The translations under genes and the position numbers were made by a program. From a bacterium (lineage in GTDB: Bacteria; Patescibacteriota; Minisyncoccia; UBA6257; UBA9933): DNA of 5,384 nucleotides. This document shows, one piece after another, positions 1 to 5,384 of the stretch. The notes beneath the pieces are model-generated. The model made no database searches, was not told the DNA's origin, and saw only the letters and a program-made list of their open reading frames with translations. Each line of letters opens with the position of its first letter. Positions within the stretch are counted from its first letter, which is position 1. The DNA is taken from the NCBI GenBank assembly GCA_021817915.1, contig JAKAFV010000038.1:1-5384 (forward strand), in the 5' to 3' direction.

Positions 1-591
1 AGCGCGGTGTCAAAATTGATGAAAACAATAAACGACATGCTTGACGTTTCAAAAATAGAGGAGGGCGAATTTGGCTATCAATTTGATAATGTTGAAGTTG
101 TAAGCTTTGTTGAAGATATTATCAGAGGCATGGATCCAATAGCAAAGCAATTTAACGTGAAAATTTATCTTGAAAAGCCGGTTGAGCCGTCAGTCGCGAT
201 ATCGCTTGACCGCCAAAAAATAAGCATGGTTCTCTCAAATCTTATAGACAATGCCGTTAAATATAACGTTGCCAACGGCGAAGTGATTGTTAAAATAGAG
301 CGCCTGAAAGACGAGCCGTATTTGCAAATCAGCGTAAAGGACACCGGCGTGGGGGTTTCGGCGGAAGACGTAAAAAAATTATTTACAAAATTTTTCCGTT
401 CCGAGAACGCGGTAAAATTTGTTACTGAAGGCTCGGGCCTAGGCCTTTATATCGCCAAGAACATCATTAACCGCCACGGCGGAAAAATTTGGGTGGAATC
501 GGAAATCAACCGCGGTTCAACATTTTATTTTACTTTGCCTATAGACCCTAAGCTTATTCCTTCAAAAGAACTTATTTACGAAGAAGAGTAG
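1..591 (+). CDS. Sensor histidine kinase, C-terminal part (cut by window start)
   Basis: This is the C-terminal 196 residues of a two-component sensor kinase. The frame is open to base 1, so the gene starts upstream and the GTG at 7 is not a real start. The first ~22 residues (LMKTINDMLDVSKIEEG) match the second helix of a HisKA dimerisation domain; the phosphorylated His and any sensor or membrane region lie outside the window. A complete HATPase_c domain follows: N box NLIDNAVKYN at 238-267, G1 box DTGVG at 340-354, F box KLFTKFFR at about 376-399, and G2 box GSGLGL at 430-447. These bind ATP-Mg, so the kinase looks catalytically intact. The protein ends about 20 residues past the ATPase fold with an acidic tail (YEEE) and has no receiver domain. 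No response regulator follows; if there is a partner it is upstream or elsewhere. The input signal cannot be told from this part. Confidence 0.93.
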   Translation, partial: SAVSKLMKTINDMLDVSKIEEGEFGYQFDNVEVVSFVEDIIRGMDPIAKQFNVKIYLEKPVEPSVAISLDRQKISMVLSNLIDNAVKYNVANGEVIVKIERLKDEPYLQISVKDTGVGVSAEDVKKLFTKFFRSENAVKFVTEGSGLGLYIAKNIINRHGGKIWVESEINRGSTFYFTLPIDPKLIPSKELIYEEE

Positions 592-602
592 GCGTAAAGA
601 AA

Positions 603-678
603 TAAGAAATAAGACATAGGGTATAAGAGTAAGACATAAGAGAAATAAAGATTTGACCAATCTACGTCTTATTTCTTA
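603..678. repeat. Imperfect inverted repeat in the 592-740 gap, with short direct repeats
   Basis: The arm 603-615 (TAAGAAATAAGAC) is a perfect reverse complement of 666-678. Allowing one A/C mismatch, the pairing continues to 603-620 / 661-678, with a loop of about 40 nt. The loop carries a second copy of TAAGACATA (630-638, first copy 610-618, 20 bp apart) and another AGAAATAA (641-648, also at 605-612). Competing hairpins are therefore possible, for example AGATT 649-653 with AATCT 659-663. A T-rich stretch (688-694) lies about 10 nt past the stem. It could work as a weak terminator for the kinase gene, but the long loop and the gap before the T run are not canonical. I read it first as a short repeat cluster. 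Confidence 0.5.
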
Positions 679-704
679 AATCTTAATCCTTTTTAATTAG
701 CTTG

Positions 705-733
705 TTGTCTTCTTAGTCCTTTCTTGTTAATAT
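705..733 (+). promoter_or_regulatory. Predicted sigma-70-type promoter of the M16-AI-2E-metG-tatD operon
   Basis: A -35-like TTGTCT (705-710, 4/6 to consensus) is separated by exactly 17 bp from a -10-like TAATAT (728-733, 4/6, with the key first, second and last bases kept). An extended -10 TG sits at 725-726. The implied transcription start is near base 740, one base before the ATG at 741, so the mRNA would be leaderless or nearly so. This agrees with the lack of a Shine-Dalgarno sequence before that ATG. The call rests on motif matching in AT-rich DNA and needs start-site mapping. Confidence 0.4.
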
Positions 734-740
734 CTAAATA

Positions 741-2015
741 ATGCATATTCACAAGAAAATCACTCTTAAAAACAATCTCCGCGTTATTTCCGTTCCGATG
801 GCGGATGCTTTAACGACTACGATTTTGGTATTAGTTGAAGCTGGTTCGGAATATGAAACCAGGAAAAATAACGGCATTTCTCATTTTTTGGAGCATATGT
901 GTTTTAAGGGTACGGAAAAACGCCTTAGCAGTCTTGATATTACTTCAGAATTAGACGCAATCGGCGCGGCTTATAACGCTTTCACTTCAAACCAATATAC
1001 GGGTTATTACACGAAGGCCCAGCCAAAGCATTTTGATGAAATTTTAGATGTTGTTTCCGACATGTATCTTAATCCGGTTTTTAACCAAAGGGAGATTGAA
1101 AAAGAGCGGGGAGTTATAATTGAAGAAATAAATATGTATGAGGACTTGCCGATGAGGCGCGCCCAGGAATTTTTTACCAACTTGCTTTACGGCGACCAGC
1201 CTGCCGGGTGGGATATCGCGGGCAAAAAAGAAATAATCAGGCGAATAAACAGGAATGATTTTATTGAGTACCAAAAAAATCATTACTTGGGGAAATCAAC
1301 TATTGTCGTTGTTGCCGGAAATTTTAATGAAAAAGAAGCGGTTAAAAAAATAGAAAACGCGTTTTCTGGAATAAGAACGGGTAAAAAATTTAAAAAGCTA
1401 AAAACAGTTGAAAGCCAAAAATCTCCGCGGATTTTTTTAAAAACAAAAGAAACAGACCAAGCGCATTTGGTTGTCGGCGTCCGCGCCTTTGATATTTTTG
1501 ACAAGCGGAAATATGCGATTGATTTAATTGCCGATATTTTAGGCGGGGGAATGAGTTCCAGGCTGTTTCAAAAAATACGCGAAGAAATGGGGGCGGCATA
1601 TTATGTCAGGGCCGACGCGGAGTTGCTTAGCGACCACGGATTTTTTACCGCTTCCGCCGGAGTGGATAATAATAAAGTTAATGAAGTAGCGAAAGCTATT
1701 ATTGAAGAATTTGAAAGATTGGCCAAGGAATCGATAAAAAAAGAAGAGCTTCAAAGAGTTAAAGACCACAGCGTAGGCAATTTGATAATGGGACTTGAAA
1801 CTTCGGACCAATTGGCGGGTTTTTACGGCGGACAGGAAATTATTACCGGTAAAACGGTTTCGCCGGAAGAAACAATAAAGAAAATTCAGGCGGTAAGGGC
1901 GGAGGAAATATTAGCTGTCGCCAAAGACATTTTTAAAAATAATAAGTTAAATCTTGCCATAATAGGGCCTTTTAAGGAAAAACCGCGATTTGAACAAATT
2001 TTGAAATTCCGTTAA
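741..2015 (+). CDS. M16 family zinc metalloprotease (processing-peptidase type)
   Basis: This 424-residue protein is a complete single-unit M16B-type peptidase, the family of mitochondrial processing peptidase beta and Bacillus YmxG/MlpA. The inverted zinc motif is HFLEH at residues 48-52 (H48 and H52 bind zinc, E51 is the base). The distal zinc ligand is E129, in VIIEEINMYED, 76 residues after H52, the classical spacing. The second, inactive half-domain is recognised by the glycine-rich segment GGGMSSRLFQKIREEMGAAYYV at about 268-289. There is no signal peptide or membrane segment, so it should act in the cytoplasm on peptides or small unfolded proteins; the substrate is unknown. The ATG at 741 is chosen because the protein starts at the usual family position (KITLKNNLRVI), although no Shine-Dalgarno sequence precedes it. 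It heads the operon, 11 bp before the AI-2E gene. All active-site residues are present, and no partner subunit is seen in the window, so a homodimer is likely. Confidence 0.93.
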   Translation: MHIHKKITLKNNLRVISVPMADALTTTILVLVEAGSEYETRKNNGISHFLEHMCFKGTEKRLSSLDITSELDAIGAAYNAFTSNQYTGYYTKAQPKHFDEILDVVSDMYLNPVFNQREIEKERGVIIEEINMYEDLPMRRAQEFFTNLLYGDQPAGWDIAGKKEIIRRINRNDFIEYQKNHYLGKSTIVVVAGNFNEKEAVKKIENAFSGIRTGKKFKKLKTVESQKSPRIFLKTKETDQAHLVVGVRAFDIFDKRKYAIDLIADILGGGMSSRLFQKIREEMGAAYYVRADAELLSDHGFFTASAGVDNNKVNEVAKAIIEEFERLAKESIKKEELQRVKDHSVGNLIMGLETSDQLAGFYGGQEIITGKTVSPEETIKKIQAVRAEEILAVAKDIFKNNKLNLAIIGPFKEKPRFEQILKFR

Positions 2016-2026
2016 AATAATATCAA

Positions 2027-3049
2027 ATGGGTAAATTTGAAATTTCGTGGGCGAGCTTATGGAGAGTATTTTTTATGGCCGTTTTGGTATCGGCTATGTT
2101 TTTGGCGCGCGAGGCTTTAGTTGTGCTTTTTGTGGCAATCATAATTTCTTCAGCGCTCGACGGAATAGTAAGCTGGCTTCAGCGTAAAAGAATTCCCAGA
2201 ATTTTAGGAACGATTTTTATTTTCTTGGCGGCAATAGTAGTTTTTGCTTTGCTTTTATACGCAATCGTGCCGACGATTATTTACGAACTCCAAAATTTTT
2301 TGAAAAATGTTTCAAATATAGAATTGCCGGTTTTGGGCCAATTCGATGTTTCCAAAGTAGTGGATTTAAATAAATATATCAGTAATTTAGGGAGTTTTGT
2401 TGGCGCTATTTTTAACGGCGGCGGTTCATTTATTAATTTCATCGCTGCGGCTTTTGGGAATTTAACGATGGTTGTAATTATCTTTGTCATTTCTTTATAT
2501 TTGACTATAAACCAATACGGCGTAGAAAATTTTTTAAGAGCGATTTTGCCTGTTACTCACGAAGAGCATGTTGTTAGAATTTATTTAAGAGTAAGAAAAA
2601 AACTGGGACTTTGGCTTCAAGGCCAGATTGTTTTAATGCTTTTAGTTGGAGCGATGGTGTTTTTCGGACTTTGGGTATTAGGAGTGAAATATGCTTTGCT
2701 TGTCGCGATTTTGACCGGAATTTTGGAAATATTGCCCGTAGTTGGACCGCTTTTGGCCGGCATTGTCGCCTTTTTAATCATTCTTCCGCAATCTTGGGTT
2801 TTGGCGGTTTATTCAATAATAATTTTCTTAGTTATTCAGCAAATTGAAAATCATATTTTGGTTCCTTTGGTTATGAAAAAAGCCGTTGGAGTAAGTCCTG
2901 TGGTCGTAATCTTTTCGCTTTTGGCAGGCGCGCAAATTGCCGGATTCATTGGAGCGATTTTAGCGGTGCCGGTAGCGGTTGTTTTTCAGGAAATAATTCT
3001 TGACTGGGAAAGAAGAAAGGCGCGCGCCGGGAAGCTAACAATGAATTAA
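2027..3049 (+). CDS. AI-2E family transporter (TqsA/PerM/YdiK-like membrane protein)
   Basis: This 340-residue polytopic membrane protein has the family's usual layout. There are three N-terminal hydrophobic helices (about 10-26, 29-46, 59-82), then a soluble stretch (about 83-140). Further helices follow at about 145-162, 200-220, 222-252, 256-276 and 290-324. Family signatures are visible: LGLWLQGQ (193-200), EILPVVGPLLAGIVA (234-248) and QQIENHILVPLVMKKAVGVSP (271-291). The C-terminus is short, basic and probably cytoplasmic. Members include TqsA, linked to autoinducer-2 export, and proteins reported to act as Na+/H+ antiporters, so the family name does not fix the substrate. Nothing here (no luxS or lsr gene) supports an AI-2 role. 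The gene starts 11 bp after the M16 stop, without a Shine-Dalgarno sequence, and its TAA overlaps the metG ATG by one base. It is full length with no frameshift. Confidence 0.93.
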   Translation: MGKFEISWASLWRVFFMAVLVSAMFLAREALVVLFVAIIISSALDGIVSWLQRKRIPRILGTIFIFLAAIVVFALLLYAIVPTIIYELQNFLKNVSNIELPVLGQFDVSKVVDLNKYISNLGSFVGAIFNGGGSFINFIAAAFGNLTMVVIIFVISLYLTINQYGVENFLRAILPVTHEEHVVRIYLRVRKKLGLWLQGQIVLMLLVGAMVFFGLWVLGVKYALLVAILTGILEILPVVGPLLAGIVAFLIILPQSWVLAVYSIIIFLVIQQIENHILVPLVMKKAVGVSPVVVIFSLLAGAQIAGFIGAILAVPVAVVFQEIILDWERRKARAGKLTMN

Positions 3050-4509
3050 TGGATAAAACTTTTATTTCAACCGCGATAGATTACGTTAATGCCTTTCCTC
3101 ATATAGGCCACGCCCTTGAGAAAATATTCGCCGATGTTTTCGCGAGAAGGGAGCGCCTGCTCGGGAAGGAGGTGTTTTTTTTAAGCGGTACGGATGAAAA
3201 TAGCTTGAAAAACGTCCGTGCTGCGGAAAACGCCGGAGTTTCAGTCGGCGAATTCGTTGATAGGAATACTGAAAAATTCTTTGAACTTAAAAAAGTTTTT
3301 AATTTGTCTTATGACGATTTTATAAAAACCACTGAAGAACGCCATGCCTTAGGCGCTCAAAAATTGTGGCATGCCTGCGAAAAGGATATTTTTAAGAAAA
3401 TTTACTCTGGTCTTTATTGCGTTGGTTGCGAGGCTTTTTATAAAGAAGATGAGTTGAAAGATGGTTGTTGCCCGATACACTTAACTAAGCCGGAGTTTGT
3501 GGAAGAAGAAAATTACTTTTTTCGTTTGTCAAAATATCAGGATTATTTAAAAGATTTAATTGAAAAAGAAAAAATAAAAATTATTCCTCAAAGCCGTAAA
3601 AATGAAATTCTGGCGTTTATTAATAGAGGATTAGAAGACATTTGCGTTTCGCGTTCAAGTGAGCGGGCGCGGGGCTGGGGCATAGATGTCCCGGGAGACT
3701 CAAGCCAGAAAATTTGGGTTTGGTTTGACGCCCTAAGCAATTACATTACGGCTTTAAATTTTGGCAAGGGCGGTGAAAAATTTGAAAATTGGTGGCAGAA
3801 TAACAATAAAAAAATTCACGTTGTTGGGAAAGATATAATTAAATTCCACGCGGTTTATTGGCCAGCAATGCTATATTCAGCCGGTTTGAATATGCCTGAT
3901 ATTATTTTTGCGCATGGATTTTTAACTGTTGATGGCCAAAAAATGTCAAAAACCATAGGAAATGTGATTAATCCGTTTGAATTGGCAGAAAAATATGAAG
4001 TTGATGGTATAAGATATTTCTTTTTGGCGGAATTTCCAACTGCCGAAGATGGCGATTTTACTTATGAAAAATTTGAGAATCGTTATAACGCCGACCTGGC
4101 AAATGGCATTGGAAATCTTTTTGAAAGGGTCTTTTCAATGATTTTAAAATACGGAGTTGAAAATATAAAAGATGCCGGTGTTGATGAAGCAATTGCGGAT
4201 TTATACGAACAAACAGAAAAATCTTATTCGGAAAAAATGGCAAACTTCCAATTTTATGAGGCGTTAAAAGACGTTTTATTATTCGCGGGCGCGATGGATA
4301 AATATATTAACGATAAAAAGCCTTGGAGCTTGCTGGAGGATAAAAGCGAAGAAACCAAAAAGATTTTAAACGGTTTGATATTCAGCCTGGAAAAAATAAT
4401 TTTCTGGCTTAAGCCGTTTATGCCAGCAAAAATGGACAAAGCGGAAAATTATCTTAAAAATCTCGGCGGGCAGAAAGAAAAACTTAATTTATTTCCAAGG
4501 ATACAGTGA
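3049..4509 (+). CDS. metG: Methionine--tRNA ligase (MetRS), short form
   Basis: This class I synthetase charges tRNA-Met with methionine in the cytosol. Its 486 residues contain the Rossmann start ISTAIDYVNAFPHIGH, with HIGH at 18-21. A single zinc knuckle in the CP insertion has likely ligands C124, C127, C141 and H144, matching the Thermus-type C-x2-C ... C-x2-H arrangement. SRSSERARGWGI lies at 201-212, WVWFDALSNY at 223-232, and the KMSKS loop reads KMSKT at 298-302. A helical anticodon-binding domain follows (about 345-470). The protein stops there. It lacks the EMAP/Trbp111-like C-terminal tRNA-binding domain of longer MetRS such as the ~660-residue Bacillus enzyme, and resembles naturally short forms. 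Its ATG overlaps the AI-2E stop by one base (TAATG) and its TGA overlaps the tatD ATG, so translation is probably coupled. There is no good Shine-Dalgarno sequence; GGGAAG at 3029-3034 is too far away. Confidence 0.97.
   Translation: MDKTFISTAIDYVNAFPHIGHALEKIFADVFARRERLLGKEVFFLSGTDENSLKNVRAAENAGVSVGEFVDRNTEKFFELKKVFNLSYDDFIKTTEERHALGAQKLWHACEKDIFKKIYSGLYCVGCEAFYKEDELKDGCCPIHLTKPEFVEEENYFFRLSKYQDYLKDLIEKEKIKIIPQSRKNEILAFINRGLEDICVSRSSERARGWGIDVPGDSSQKIWVWFDALSNYITALNFGKGGEKFENWWQNNNKKIHVVGKDIIKFHAVYWPAMLYSAGLNMPDIIFAHGFLTVDGQKMSKTIGNVINPFELAEKYEVDGIRYFFLAEFPTAEDGDFTYEKFENRYNADLANGIGNLFERVFSMILKYGVENIKDAGVDEAIADLYEQTEKSYSEKMANFQFYEALKDVLLFAGAMDKYINDKKPWSLLEDKSEETKKILNGLIFSLEKIIFWLKPFMPAKMDKAENYLKNLGGQKEKLNLFPRIQ
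4497..4501 (+). promoter_or_regulatory. Shine-Dalgarno site deciding the tatD start
   Basis: AAGGA lies within the last codons of metG, 7 nt before the ATG at 4509. That is good spacing for the ATG and poor (4 nt) for the alternative GTG at 4506. It is the only convincing ribosome binding site ahead of any start in this window. Confidence 0.65.
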
Positions 4510-5279
4510 TGCTTATTGATACTCACGCCCATTTGAATTTAGAAGCTTTTAAAGGCGACGCCGAAGAAGTTATTAAAAGAGCGCTTCAAAACGGCGTTCA
4601 AATGATAAATGCCGGCGTTGATTTTGAAACTTCAAAAAAAGCCGTTGAACTGGCGGAAAAATTCCCGGGCGTGTACGCGGCTGTGGGTTTTCATCCAAAC
4701 GATTCAAAAGAGGAGTTTGATTATCCAGTATTTAAAGAATTGGCGTTAAATTCAAAGGTTGTGGCAATCGGGGAAACAGGGCTGGATTATTATAGAATTG
4801 AGAAAGGAGATCTGAGTGTTAAGAATAGACAGAAAGAAATTTTTAAAAAACAAATTGAATTAGCGCTTGAATTGAAAAAGCCGTTAATTATTCACTGCCG
4901 TGAAGCTCATGGCGATTTATTGGAAATTATTAAATCTTACTTCTTAAATCTTAAGTCTGGTTTTAATGGCGTTTTGCATAGTTTTTCCGGGAATTTGGAA
5001 CAGGCCGAAAAATACCGCGAAATGGGCTTTAAAATCGCTTTTAACGGGATAATTACTTTTAGCCGTGATTACGACGAGGTTATTTTAAAAACTCCCATTG
5101 AGGATATTTTGATTGAAACCGACTGCCCGTTTTTAACTCCGATTCCTTACAGAGGAAAAAGAAATGAGCCTTTATATGTTATTGAGGTGGCGAAGAGAAT
5201 AGCTGAGATAAAGGGCTTATCATTAGAAGAAACAGGGGAACAAACAACAAAAAACGCGAGAGAACTTTTTGGGATTTAA
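4509..5279 (+). CDS. tatD: TatD family metal-dependent hydrolase (putative DNase)
   Basis: This 256-residue TIM-barrel amidohydrolase is of usual length for the TatD/YcfH/YabD family, whose members show metal-dependent 3'-5' exonuclease or DNase activity linked to DNA repair or turnover. The predicted metal ligands are all present: H6 and H8 in DTHAH, E89 in GETGLDYY, H129 in IIHCREAH, H157 in LHSFSGN, and D205 in ETDCPFLTP. The protein is soluble with no signal peptide. The ATG at 4509 is preferred over the in-frame GTG at 4506 because MLIDTHAHLN is the standard family N-terminus and AAGGA sits 7 nt upstream. It overlaps the metG stop by one base; metG-tatD adjacency is well known, e.g. metS-yabD in Bacillus subtilis. 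The stretch SYFLNLK (143-149), between the helix after H129 and the strand carrying H157, is encoded by a near-copy of the repeat found in the 592-740 gap. The exact substrate is not shown by the sequence. Confidence 0.95.
   Translation: MLIDTHAHLNLEAFKGDAEEVIKRALQNGVQMINAGVDFETSKKAVELAEKFPGVYAAVGFHPNDSKEEFDYPVFKELALNSKVVAIGETGLDYYRIEKGDLSVKNRQKEIFKKQIELALELKKPLIIHCREAHGDLLEIIKSYFLNLKSGFNGVLHSFSGNLEQAEKYREMGFKIAFNGIITFSRDYDEVILKTPIEDILIETDCPFLTPIPYRGKRNEPLYVIEVAKRIAEIKGLSLEETGEQTTKNARELFGI
4935..4954 (-). repeat. Short dispersed repeat copy inside tatD
   Basis: This 20-base stretch matches 667-686 of the intergenic region at 19 of 20 positions (the only difference is C at 4940 versus T at 672). 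Its reverse complement also shares 13 of 14 bases with the 5' terminator arm at 5279-5292 (AAGATTTARGAAGT). It lies in frame and encodes S143 to the start of K149 of TatD, at a likely surface loop. It is partly palindromic in itself (CTTAA 4943-4947, TTAAG 4951-4955). Low complexity may explain part of the match. Confidence 0.45.
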
Positions 5280-5312
5280 AGATTTAGGAAGTCCGACTTC
5301 CTAAATCTTTTT
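5278..5312 (+). terminator. Rho-independent terminator after tatD
   Basis: A perfect 15-bp stem (5278-5292 with 5296-5310) closes a 3-nt CCG loop and runs into TTTTT (5308-5312). The stem begins with the last two bases of the tatD TAA, so coding and termination signals overlap. It marks the 3' end of the operon. The arms contain the AAGATTTAGGAAGT unit of the dispersed repeat. On the opposite strand the stem is followed only by TTTAAATCCC, so it may also stop transcription from the right, but less well. Confidence 0.9.
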
Positions 5313-5322
5313 ATTGTTGGCG

Positions 5323-5339
5323 TTATGACATGCCATAAT
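5323..5339 (+). promoter_or_regulatory. Possible extended -10 promoter under an imperfect dyad (operator candidate)
   Basis: TGC followed by CATAAT (5331-5339) fits an extended -10 element, with predicted start near 5346; the -35 position (TTATTG, 5311-5316) is weak. The same bases form a 16-bp dyad, TTATGACATGCCATAA (5323-5338), symmetric except for one pair (5328/5333). A regulator bound there would block the -10. It would drive a gene beyond the right edge. Evidence is motif-only. Confidence 0.3.
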
Positions 5340-5358
5340 ATTTATACTTGTAGGGGAT

Positions 5359-5384
5359 AACCGCTCTATCGTGATAGAGCGGTT
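5359..5384. repeat. Perfect palindrome at window edge (operator or leader hairpin)
   Basis: AACCGCTCTATC (5359-5370) is the exact reverse complement of GATAGAGCGGTT (5373-5384), with only GT between; in RNA this gives an 11-bp stem with a CGTG tetraloop. It is more GC-rich than its surroundings. It lies about 13 nt after the start predicted for the promoter at 5331-5339. It could be an operator, a leader hairpin or, if a T run follows outside the window, a terminator. The core CTATC-GT-GATAGAG resembles tetO but is one base shorter at the centre. The symmetry may continue past 5384. Confidence 0.6.

Noticed and set aside
7..9. GTG at 7 as the start of the histidine kinase
   Set aside because: The frame is open to base 1, and the protein would begin in the middle of the dimerisation helix and lack the phosphorylated His.
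1044..1811. Several open minus-strand frames of 69-90 codons across the M16 gene
   Set aside because: They lie wholly antisense to a complete, motif-rich protease gene, overlap each other and show no recognisable domain.
2611..2847. A + strand frame of 78 codons inside the AI-2E gene
   Set aside because: It is an out-of-frame shadow of a well-conserved membrane protein segment.
4506..4508. GTG at 4506 as the tatD start
   Set aside because: The ATG at 4509 has better spacing to AAGGA and gives the standard family N-terminus.
4507..4509. TGA read as a sense codon, as in Gracilibacteria/SR1
   Set aside because: MetRS ends naturally here and the tatD start overlaps the codon, so TGA behaves as a stop.
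5351..5361. DnaA-box-like sequence (reverse complement TTATCCCCT)
   Set aside because: It has two mismatches to TTATCCACA and stands alone; no cluster of boxes or origin-type AT-rich unwinding region is seen.
5280..5384. tRNA or CRISPR in the right-hand gap
   Set aside because: No cloverleaf with a TTC-loop motif and no regularly spaced direct repeats; only isolated hairpins.
5359..5384. Minus-strand intrinsic terminator for a convergent gene
   Set aside because: Read on the minus strand, the hairpin is followed by ATCCCCTACA, not a T run.

Overview
The window is an AT-rich, gene-dense bacterial segment with every supported gene on the + strand. It suggests a streamlined genome, and my best guess is a member of the Candidate Phyla Radiation (Patescibacteria/Parcubacteria-like). 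The grounds are short intergenic gaps, overlapping stop/start codons, few Shine-Dalgarno sequences, a short methionyl-tRNA synthetase, and a single cytosolic M16 protease. This placement is an inference from style, not from a marker gene. TGA ends metG exactly where tatD begins, so TGA reads as a stop here; this argues against the recoded Gracilibacteria/SR1 type of code.

Layout: (1) 1-591 is the 3' part of a sensor histidine kinase, covering the end of the dimerisation helix and the whole ATPase domain. (2) 592-740 is a non-coding gap holding an imperfect inverted repeat built of AAGAAATAAGAC-like units, then a probable promoter that fires almost at the start codon of the next gene. (3) 741-5279 is a tightly packed four-gene run: M16 zinc protease, AI-2E family membrane protein, metG and tatD. 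Gaps are 11 bp, then overlaps of 1 base and 1 base, so it is almost certainly one transcript. (4) 5278-5312 is a strong intrinsic terminator whose stem starts inside the tatD stop codon. (5) 5313-5384 is non-coding. It holds a 16-bp imperfect dyad over a possible extended -10 element, then a perfect 12-bp-arm palindrome at the window edge. These probably belong to the next gene, which lies outside the window.

The four operon genes do not form one pathway. metG-tatD is a neighbour pair known from Firmicutes and other bacteria; the M16 protease and the AI-2E protein look like general housekeeping and envelope functions placed upstream. No new defence, mobile or metabolic system is visible. The most interesting signal is a short dispersed repeat (AAGATTTARGAARTAAGA-like). 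It appears in the 592-740 gap, in frame inside tatD, and as the stem of the operon terminator.
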